Shown here: positions 1 through 5,600 of the stretch, in pieces
Layout of the letters: the number at the start of each line of letters is the position of its first letter
Numbering within the stretch: position 1 is the stretch's first letter
NCBI GenBank assembly: GCA_002506025.1
Contig: DAWS01000089.1
Span: 1 to 6,197 of the forward strand
Reading direction: 5' to 3'
Source of the DNA: Euryarchaeota archaeon UBA111
GTDB taxonomy: Archaea > Thermoplasmatota > Poseidoniia > Poseidoniales > Poseidoniaceae
DNA length: 6,197 nt
Program-made: the position numbers and the translations under genes
The notes under the pieces: model-generated
The model's database searches: none
What the model was told of the DNA's origin: nothing
The model's input: only the letters and a program-made list of their open reading frames with translations

Positions 1-939
1 CGCTGGGGCATGAATCACCTGAAAACCTTGGTTGAACTCAAGAAAACAGGACAGATTTCCAGTATTCATGCCTGTGATATCAAACCATCAAAATTAGACG
101 ACGTGCAGCATCTCGCAGATACTTTTCATACCAATTGGCAGGATATGGTCGTGGAGAATAATCTAGACATCGTGGCGATTGTAACTCCGGTCGACACTCA
201 CTGCAATCTAGCAATCTCACTGTTAGATTATTGTGACACTCTATTTATTGAGAAACCAATTGGAATTTCTGCAGTAGAGGCAGCTACTATTATTGCCAAG
301 GTTCAGGAGGTAGGTGGCCGGTTGTTAGTTGGCCACATTTTACGATTTCACAAGGCTGTCAAGCAGGCTAATGCATTAATTGCTGAAGGAGAAATCGGTG
401 AATTACAACGGATAGAATTCAATCGTTTGACCACACGTTCACCACCTGATAACCCCAACATATTCGAAGCGATGGCGATTCATGGTATAGACACAGCATG
501 CTATTCGTTTGGCGAACTTGAACCATCGAGAATTTCAGTCGAGGATGTAGTGTTAAACAATTACAGTAAACCGACTAATGCCAAAATTCTAGTTGAATTC
601 CCCGGCATGAAGGAGGCAGTGATTGATGTTGGGTGGAATGGAAATTTAGAGGATAGAGCAATCCATTATTACGGTTCGCGTGGCAAGATTAGCATTGAAA
701 CAGGGCAGGTTGCTAAGATCATTACCTCTGTTGACCATGGCGCACGAGAACAAATTCTTGACCAAACTCAACTTCCACTAGCCGGGGAATGGCAATTTTT
801 GATTGAGATGTTACTCAGCAAATCAAGAGACACCATGTATCCGCAACCTGGCTCGATAATTAGAAGTGTTAAGTGGGTTGAACTTGCTAAGCAGCAAATA
901 CAAACCCACGCCTCTGAGATAGATGAGAGGATTGAATAA
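1..939 (+). CDS. Gfo/Idh/MocA-family NAD(P)-dependent oxidoreductase (5' end cut off by window edge)
   Basis: This is probably a sugar or nucleotide-sugar dehydrogenase acting in the cytoplasm. The reading frame is open from base 1, and the residues before the first in-window ATG (position 10) are R-W-G. Together with M-N-H these look like the end of the glycine-rich Rossmann motif (G-x-G-x-W-G-x-N-H). The ATG at 10 is therefore internal and a short N-terminal piece lies outside the window. Numbering from that Met, E-K-P at 81-83 is the family's conserved cofactor/substrate lysine motif. G-H-I-L-R-F at 108-113 opens the C-terminal alpha/beta domain. H158 and D161 in A-I-H-G-I-D sit where the family has its catalytic H-x-x-D. 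The layout resembles archaeal UDP-N-acetylglucosamine 3-dehydrogenase-like (WlbA-type) proteins, but the substrate cannot be read from the sequence. The gene ends at TAA 937-939, just before the small membrane protein gene. The family call is secure and the substrate is open. Confidence 0.9.
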   Translation, partial: RWGMNHLKTLVELKKTGQISSIHACDIKPSKLDDVQHLADTFHTNWQDMVVENNLDIVAIVTPVDTHCNLAISLLDYCDTLFIEKPIGISAVEAATIIAKVQEVGGRLLVGHILRFHKAVKQANALIAEGEIGELQRIEFNRLTTRSPPDNPNIFEAMAIHGIDTACYSFGELEPSRISVEDVVLNNYSKPTNAKILVEFPGMKEAVIDVGWNGNLEDRAIHYYGSRGKISIETGQVAKIITSVDHGAREQILDQTQLPLAGEWQFLIEMLLSKSRDTMYPQPGSIIRSVKWVELAKQQIQTHASEIDERIE

Positions 940-940
940 T
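931..940 (+). promoter_or_regulatory. candidate TATA-like element for the membrane protein gene at 962
   Basis: The AT-rich string ATTGAATAAT overlaps the stop codon of the upstream oxidoreductase and is centred about 26 bases ahead of the ATG at 962. The same spacing, with a similar string (TTATTGAATA), occurs ahead of the thermosome gene. That would place transcription initiation at or next to the start codon, giving a leaderless mRNA. It lies inside coding sequence, so chance AT-richness is a real alternative. Confidence 0.35.
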
Positions 941-961
941 CGGGAACTACCAGCGTTCACT

Positions 962-1330
962 ATGGGAATATCCTACGCCAGCGCGCAGAGGATGCTTGCT
1001 GTTGTAGCCGTCATTACCATCATTGTCGCAGTATCGACTCGCGATGCGTTTTCAACCGCTTGGACACTCATTGCACTGTCAACGATAGTCGGATTTATTT
1101 GGGCAGTATCGAACCGAGAAATGACCTTCAAACATCTAGGACTTCACTCCTACGGATTTCTCAATGTTTTGTCTTTCGTGGTTGTCACAGTCATTTTTGC
1201 CGAATGGTGTATGACCATGTGGGGCACCGGTTCGAGAATAGAAACCTATGGCCTCTCGCTAATAACAGTTGCAACATTTTGGTGGAGCATTGAGATGATG
1301 GAGCCAACTATTGTCAAGAATACCGACTGA
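962..1330 (+). CDS. small four-helix integral membrane protein, function unknown
   Basis: I do not recognise a family. From the ATG at 962 the product is 122 residues. An upstream in-frame ATG at 923 would give 135 residues but would overlap the oxidoreductase by 17 bases and add a polar N-terminus. I prefer 962 because a TATA-like element lies about 26 bases before it; neither start has a clear Shine-Dalgarno sequence. Numbered from the 962 Met, four hydrophobic segments are visible at about 11-25, 33-49, 65-83 and 95-111, with short loops between them. The segments carry several Trp and Met residues (for example W-C-M-T-M-W near 82-87). There is no signal peptide with a cleavage site, no metal-binding cluster and no enzyme motif. 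The next gene starts 14 bases after the stop, so it is probably co-transcribed with the ATPase-KH gene. It is a real gene judging by its hydrophobic pattern and tight packing, but its role is unknown. Confidence 0.72.
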   Translation: MGISYASAQRMLAVVAVITIIVAVSTRDAFSTAWTLIALSTIVGFIWAVSNREMTFKHLGLHSYGFLNVLSFVVVTVIFAEWCMTMWGTGSRIETYGLSLITVATFWWSIEMMEPTIVKNTD

Positions 1331-1344
1331 TTGCACAAATCAAC

Positions 1345-2730
1345 ATGCGAAGGGTCAAAGGCCTCGACTTTCGACACAATCTCATGGCTAAGCACGGTGA
1401 CCATCCGGAACTACCCAGTCTCATCGAAGATTTACTGGAGGAGGATGTGCATACAGTATTCCTCAAAGCCGATTGTCCACCAAGGGTCAAGCGCGGGAGT
1501 ATTGGTGAGCTAAAGTTGGTTGAAGTTGCAGAGCATGATGGCCAGTGGGATACTATCAGAATGGAAATACTTCAGTCAGAGTTGGTCGAGCTTGCTGAGC
1601 AAAACAAACATCGCAGCGACTGTTTCTTGGAAATAGATCGCAAGGGCTGTCAAGTTGTCCAATTAGGAGATTTGCGTATTGCCTGTGCATGGCCGCCATT
1701 TGCCGACGCACGAGAAATAACAATTGTGCGCCCGGTTGCTAAACTCTCGCTTAGCGACTATGACCTCGATGAAAGACTGATTGAGCGGTTGTCTAACCAT
1801 CATCGCGGCGTCTTTATCTGCGGTCGTCCCGGTTCTGGCAAGACTACCTTAGCACAAGCAATTGCCGAGTACTTGGACAATGATTTAGGCACCATGGTCA
1901 AGACAATGGAAGCGCCTCGAGACTTGCAATTAGCCGATAGAATAACTCAGTATGCACCGCTGGAAGGCGACCTTGAGAAGACCGCGGAAATAATTTTTCT
2001 AGTCAGGCCAGATTTCGTAATTTTTGATGAAGTTAGAAGAGCACGGGATTTCGAGATTTTTGCCGATGTAAGGCTTGCGGGGGTTGGTCTTCTCGGCGTC
2101 ACTCACGCCAATTCTGCGTTGGAGGCAATACAGCGTCTGATTGGTAAGGTAGAACTCGGCTTAGTTAGCCAAGTTTTGGATACTATCTTGCACGTTGAAG
2201 CAGGTAAGATACAGCAAGTGTTAGAACTGCGAATGACGGTCAAACCGCCTTCTGGTATGCAGGAAGAGCTAGCGCGTCCGGTCATTGAGGTTGTAGAATT
2301 TCCTAGTGGTAAAATAACGCATGAAATGTTTGCATTTGGTTCAGAAATTGCTGTTGTTCCGGTCGATGGTCAAACCGGGGCAATATCGCCTATTCGTGCC
2401 CTTGCCAAGGACTCTCTTGTCAGAACGATTCGCGAATGGATCGGTGTTGAATCACAAGTTGTATTCACTTCAAATTCCAATGCTAATGTCTACGTTCCGG
2501 CGAATATGGTCGCCACTTTAGTGGGCAAGGGCGGTTCCAACATCCGCCAGTTACAGGAGGAATTGGGCGGAATTTCTATTTCGGTCAAAACCTTTGACGA
2601 AATGCCTAGCGAGTTAGAAAGACCCAACCCATACTGGGAGGATGAGCAAGACCGCCGCAGCAGGTCTAGTAGGGCCTGGGAGCACTCTGGCAAAAGCCAG
2701 CGTAGAAAAGCCAGAAAAGGGCGCAGGTGA
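1345..2730 (+). CDS. archaeal PINc/VapC-type ATPase with KH domain, lacking the PIN domain
   Basis: This is a 461-residue PilT/VirB11-like RecA-fold ATPase, probably acting on RNA in the cytoplasm. Residues 43-135 match the family's linker domain (P-P-R-V-K-R-G, then V-V-Q-L-G-D and I-V-R-P-V). The ATPase core follows, with Walker A G-R-P-G-S-G-K-T-T at 160-168, E-A-P-R-D-L at 189-194, Walker B I-F-D-E at 226-229 and a His-box G-V-T-H-A-N at 251-256. Residues about 355-418 form a KH RNA-binding domain with the G-K-G-G loop at 394-397. The tail from about 436 is very basic. Family members usually start with a PIN nuclease domain of roughly 130-150 residues. Here only about 40 residues precede the linker, and an in-frame stop at 1291-1293 with no other usual start codon before 1345 rules out a longer version. 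The upstream gene is not a PIN protein. It is not a pilus or secretion motor: the KH domain and linker set it apart from GspE/PilT proteins. The biological target of the whole family is poorly defined. Confidence 0.9.
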   Translation: MRRVKGLDFRHNLMAKHGDHPELPSLIEDLLEEDVHTVFLKADCPPRVKRGSIGELKLVEVAEHDGQWDTIRMEILQSELVELAEQNKHRSDCFLEIDRKGCQVVQLGDLRIACAWPPFADAREITIVRPVAKLSLSDYDLDERLIERLSNHHRGVFICGRPGSGKTTLAQAIAEYLDNDLGTMVKTMEAPRDLQLADRITQYAPLEGDLEKTAEIIFLVRPDFVIFDEVRRARDFEIFADVRLAGVGLLGVTHANSALEAIQRLIGKVELGLVSQVLDTILHVEAGKIQQVLELRMTVKPPSGMQEELARPVIEVVEFPSGKITHEMFAFGSEIAVVPVDGQTGAISPIRALAKDSLVRTIREWIGVESQVVFTSNSNANVYVPANMVATLVGKGGSNIRQLQEELGGISISVKTFDEMPSELERPNPYWEDEQDRRSRSSRAWEHSGKSQRRKARKGRR

Positions 2731-2774
2731 ACCCCCTTATAATCGCTTGAAACGCGCTTATATTAGGCAATCCA

Positions 2775-2786
2775 CTTTAATAATAA
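2775..2786 (+). promoter_or_regulatory. candidate archaeal TATA box for the 2805-5553 gene pair
   Basis: The 74-base gap at 2731-2804 contains CTTTAATAATAA, centred about 25 bases before the ATG at 2805. This is the TATA-to-start distance expected of a leaderless archaeal transcript. No Shine-Dalgarno-like sequence precedes the ATG (the nearby bases are AAACACCCCGAACC), which fits leaderless translation. A second AT-rich string, TTATATTA near 2758-2765, is an alternative that would leave a short leader. No clear BRE purine run and no oligo-T terminator were seen in the gap. Confidence 0.5.
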
Positions 2787-2804
2787 GCCAAAACACCCCG
2801 AACC

Positions 2805-3503
2805 ATGAGCGCTGCGGATGGGCAAAGCGATGGCGATGTAAAAGAGGGCGACGCACTAGTTGCATTCCTCTTGGAGAATAGGACATTAATGAATTATGCA
2901 TCAATTATTATGATAATTTTTGCAGTATGGGCTACAGTTGAGTCGATTACTAATGCACTTGGTATGACTTGGTGGCCACCGGAAACCGGTATTCCTGCCG
3001 AGGATTTGTATAAAAATCCAGATAATGTGCAGAATATCAACAACGGCTGGATAATCGGCCTTGGTGCAGTATGTGGCACGGTTGGTTTCATGATTCAGTA
3101 TTTCTACCGAGCAGCACCGTATGTAGATGCATCAATGACAGCTACAGCAGCACTAATCCTTCAGCAGGCAACTGGTGGTGTTGGCGGCGGTGCTTCTGAA
3201 GAAGAAGTAATTGCCAAGGCGGAAGTCGCAGCAACAATTGCCGCAGACACCGTGGTCAGGCAGTCTAATGAGGAAACCATCGAACAGGCAAAAGAAACCG
3301 CAGAAGCGGCAGCAGCGGCGGTTGTCGAAGAGATGATGGCAACGGTTCAGGACAAAGTCGATGCGGTTACAGAGCAACAAGAAGCAGTCAAGGAAACAGT
3401 AACTGAGACTGTTGCTGAACCTGAAGCAGAGGTTGAAGAAGCAGCGGCAGAAGAACCTAGTGAAGACAGCGCAGGCGATCCGTCAAGCGCACCCAAATTC
3501 TGA
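2805..3503 (+). CDS. two-helix membrane protein with long acidic Ala/Glu-rich tail, function unknown
   Basis: I do not recognise a family. The 232-residue product has a short acidic N-terminus and a first hydrophobic helix at about 32-53. A loop of about 28 residues follows, rich in Pro, Asn and Asp (W-W-P-P-E near 56-60). A second helix lies at about 82-101, followed by a tail of about 130 residues. The tail has a Gly-rich hinge (G-G-V-G-G-G-A, 124-130), then a stretch from about 132 to 217 dominated by Ala, Glu and Val that should form long helices or coiled coil, and a disordered Ser/Asp/Pro end. Arg residues flank the membrane helices on the N- and C-terminal sides, so I infer a cytoplasmic N-terminus and tail with a small external loop. 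The start at 2805 is supported by the TATA-like element about 25 bases upstream. The stop overlaps the Shine-Dalgarno sequence of the 679-residue gene, so the two are almost certainly one operon. A scaffold or anchor for that partner is plausible but unproven. Confidence 0.82.
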   Translation: MSAADGQSDGDVKEGDALVAFLLENRTLMNYASIIMIIFAVWATVESITNALGMTWWPPETGIPAEDLYKNPDNVQNINNGWIIGLGAVCGTVGFMIQYFYRAAPYVDASMTATAALILQQATGGVGGGASEEEVIAKAEVAATIAADTVVRQSNEETIEQAKETAEAAAAAVVEEMMATVQDKVDAVTEQQEAVKETVTETVAEPEAEVEEAAAEEPSEDSAGDPSSAPKF

Positions 3504-3508
3504 GGTGA
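3502..3508 (+). promoter_or_regulatory. Shine-Dalgarno site of the 679-residue protein gene, overlapping the upstream stop
   Basis: GAGGTGA lies five bases before the ATG at 3514 and is complementary to the usual archaeal 16S rRNA 3' end. Its first two bases are part of the TGA stop (3501-3503) of the preceding gene, which is typical of coupled translation in an operon. It is the only strong ribosome binding site before a gene start in this window, and it fixes the start at 3514. Confidence 0.75.
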
Positions 3509-3513
3509 ATTAA

Positions 3514-5553
3514 ATGTGGGAACATAGAACAGTATCAAACAAAGAATACCAAACAACAGGCAGAATCAACCCGAACGAAACTTACGTTCGATTGATGGAT
3601 GAAGTCGAAGAGACCGTAAAGAAAGCAGAAGTGGAAGAATTTGCCCATGCTGCATTTATGGATTATATTCCTCGTCGTGGACCTTGGGAACCACTGCCAG
3701 AAACAGACATGTCTAGAGCAGATCCAAGAGTTAGATACATCGGACCAGCCAAAGCAAAATTACTCAATACCAACTTGTTTTTAGGCTCAACATGGATTGA
3801 AGCAGAGCGATTTAAGTTTGAAAGGAGAATTTTGAATGTATCAGATTTCCTCAAGCAAAAGACAATTATCAATGCTAATATGTGGACGCCAAAACAACTT
3901 TTCACAACCCAGACTTTCTTCTTTTGTTCAACTGGCGACGAAGAGCGCATGGGAGGATCTTTCCTGACCGGGGACGGCCCAGGAGATAATCACATTTTCC
4001 TAGGCAAAAAAGATGCTGAGTTCCCTGAATGGGAGCCGATTCTATGGGGTCTAGGCCACCGCGGTGTAGTTCCAGACTCAGATCCCTTGGACAAGTGTTT
4101 CTACCCATCATTGATGCACAGAAACGTTTCGTTTAACAATCGCTTAGGCTGGATAAGATACTCTCCTGCTGGATTTGGTAAGGATGCCAACGGCTTCCTA
4201 ACCACTCGCCCTCACACTTGGATTTGGCCAGCTGTTGATGGTAACCGAGACACACCAACTGCGTTTAACCTGCTTGTCAACCTACCAGACCGCCGATTAT
4301 CCTTCGGAGAGGAAGGTATAACAGATGTATTCATGACAACAGGCAAGACCTCGATGTATTCCCTGATGGGTATGATGAGTTCATCTACTGTCAGGCAGAT
4401 GTTCGGTGCAGGCTCTGAAATGGTACCTCTTGAGTTCCATTGTATTGAGCCTGGACTAGACGAGTGGATTGCAAGAGCAAGCGACGAAGACAAGTATGCC
4501 CGCCTGTTCGAGGTATGTGCATGTCTAGGTTACATATTGACCGATCCGCTTGTTGGCCAATTAGGGGGCTCCTCCAAGCGACGTCGACTAATCATGTATC
4601 CATCTGACCAAGGCAACCTGTTGACCTGTGTTAATGCCAGTCAAGTTGCAGACCATGCCTTGAAATCTAACTATGAGGCAACCGTCTTCACCAAACTCGA
4701 CCAAGCAGATTTCATGAATCGAGTCACTCGCCGATTCAAGGCATACGCAGATTTAGTTGCTGCAAGCGACGTTGCGCAAGGTGCCCGATGGATTAGCCAA
4801 GCTGACTTCCATGATGGCGAAAAGAAAGTTGTCGGACCAAGTGTTCACTCAATTATCTCCGTTAGAGGTTACGATATCATTGACATGGAAGAATACATGA
4901 ATTCATTCGACGATATTTCAAGCGCGCCAGATCGTTTGATGAGAAGAATCGTTCAGTCGATTGCTACTAATGCTTTGAAGACAATCTATCCAATAGATTT
5001 GCTCGGTGAGTCAGCAGGTTCCGCACCATATTCACACATCTTCGGCGCTAAAGACGATAACCCACTGGTTTACTACACCGACATCAGGTTCTTGGTTCCA
5101 ACCTCCATCGACAAGTTGCGTTCCATTACCGGCTCCCGAGGCGCCGACCGTGGCAGAATGCGCGAAGCTTACACCTCGCTAACCAACGCAGACCCGATGA
5201 CCAGCTTGTCAATCCAAGACCTAACCTTACCATTCTTGGCGGACCTTGGTAACGATTCTTGGCAAACCGGAACCGGAATTAAGGAAAGCGAAGTAATCAT
5301 TGAGGTAACTATGGCTGTAAACCCGGCTAGAGTATGGCGTTCTTTACTAGAGCCAACAACTAAGGAAGTATTCGATTTACCAAAGGGTAACAAAGGAACT
5401 GCTGCCAACCTCTGGGGAGACATCTTCATCACCAATGAAGCACTTCACGACAAGATGAAGCGAGACAACTTAGGCCATTATCTGAAACTACTCAAGTTAG
5501 CGTATCATTGGTCCAATGACGAAGCCAAGAAAATACACGGCCTTGGCAAGTAA
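3514..5553 (+). CDS. large soluble protein of unknown function (679 residues)
   Basis: I cannot place this protein in a known family. It has no signal peptide, no convincing membrane helix, no Walker motif and no zinc-type Cys cluster; the six Cys residues (138, 195, 310, 335, 337, 372) are scattered. It is rich in aromatic residues, with about 15 Trp. The N-terminal 45 residues are polar and probably helical. From about 85 to 310 the pattern is mixed strand and loop with many Gly, Pro and aromatics. A Met-rich helix lies near 281-297 (S-M-Y-S-L-M-G-M-M). R-R-R at 356-358 opens a basic strand. The C-terminus from about 640 is helical and Lys-rich. Codon choice stands out: by hand count 19 of 31 Asn codons are AAC, against 3 of 14 in the oxidoreductase, 4 of 11 in the ATPase and 2 of 9 in its operon partner. 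This suggests selection for strong expression. It follows the two-helix membrane protein by 10 bases. A structural or assembly-forming protein is possible, but nothing in the sequence proves it. Confidence 0.88.
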   Translation: MWEHRTVSNKEYQTTGRINPNETYVRLMDEVEETVKKAEVEEFAHAAFMDYIPRRGPWEPLPETDMSRADPRVRYIGPAKAKLLNTNLFLGSTWIEAERFKFERRILNVSDFLKQKTIINANMWTPKQLFTTQTFFFCSTGDEERMGGSFLTGDGPGDNHIFLGKKDAEFPEWEPILWGLGHRGVVPDSDPLDKCFYPSLMHRNVSFNNRLGWIRYSPAGFGKDANGFLTTRPHTWIWPAVDGNRDTPTAFNLLVNLPDRRLSFGEEGITDVFMTTGKTSMYSLMGMMSSSTVRQMFGAGSEMVPLEFHCIEPGLDEWIARASDEDKYARLFEVCACLGYILTDPLVGQLGGSSKRRRLIMYPSDQGNLLTCVNASQVADHALKSNYEATVFTKLDQADFMNRVTRRFKAYADLVAASDVAQGARWISQADFHDGEKKVVGPSVHSIISVRGYDIIDMEEYMNSFDDISSAPDRLMRRIVQSIATNALKTIYPIDLLGESAGSAPYSHIFGAKDDNPLVYYTDIRFLVPTSIDKLRSITGSRGADRGRMREAYTSLTNADPMTSLSIQDLTLPFLADLGNDSWQTGTGIKESEVIIEVTMAVNPARVWRSLLEPTTKEVFDLPKGNKGTAANLWGDIFITNEALHDKMKRDNLGHYLKLLKLAYHWSNDEAKKIHGLGK

Positions 5554-5569
5554 TTGCTAGTTTAGAAGA

Positions 5570-5580
5570 TTTATTGAATA
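5570..5580 (+). promoter_or_regulatory. candidate TATA-like element for the thermosome gene
   Basis: TTTATTGAATA is centred about 26 bases before the ATG at 5601, in the 47-base gap after the 679-residue gene. The bases just before the ATG (TTGCCTTGCAGT) contain no Shine-Dalgarno sequence. Together these suggest a leaderless transcript beginning at or near the start codon. Confidence 0.5.
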
Positions 5581-5582
5581 GG

Positions 5583-5590
5583 TATTTTTT
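5583..5590 (+). terminator. possible oligo-T transcription terminator after the 679-residue gene
   Basis: A run of six T residues (TATTTTTT) occurs about 30 bases after the stop at 5553. Archaeal RNA polymerase can terminate at such runs on the non-template strand without a hairpin, and no hairpin is visible here. The run lies between the thermosome TATA-like element and its start codon, so it may simply be promoter sequence. Confidence 0.3.
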
Positions 5591-5600
5591 GCCTTGCAGT

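Noticed and set aside
10..12. ATG at 10 as the true start of the oxidoreductase
   Set aside because: The codons before it (R-W-G) continue the Rossmann glycine motif without a stop, so the gene begins outside the window.
923..961. Upstream ATG at 923 as the start of the small membrane protein
   Set aside because: It would overlap the previous gene by 17 bases, adds a polar stretch and has no ribosome site; the ATG at 962 has a TATA-like element at suitable spacing. It is not excluded.
1345..2730. Type IV pilus or secretion motor ATPase (PilT/GspE/VirB11)
   Set aside because: The ATPase fold is related, but the archaeal linker motifs and C-terminal KH domain identify the PINc-type family, and no pilin or secretion genes are nearby.
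2971..2990. Back-to-back palindromes (GGTGGCCACC, and ACCGG-AAA-CCGGT) as an operator or terminator
   Set aside because: They lie well inside an intact coding region, encode a plausible loop (G-W-W-P-P-E-T-G-like) and have no T-run; probably chance.
3153..3556. Open frames on the minus strand across the membrane protein tail
   Set aside because: They mirror the Ala/Glu-rich codons of the + strand gene, which produce few stops on the complement; their translations look low-complexity and Cys/Phe-rich with no domain.
3663..5435. Several minus-strand open frames of 69-95 codons within the 679-residue gene
   Set aside because: They are antisense shadows of a long real gene with no supporting start signals or protein motifs.
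3514..5553. Viral major capsid or provirus origin for the 679-residue protein
   Set aside because: There is no terminase, portal, integrase or attachment site nearby and housekeeping genes flank it on both sides; size and abundance alone do not support a viral call.
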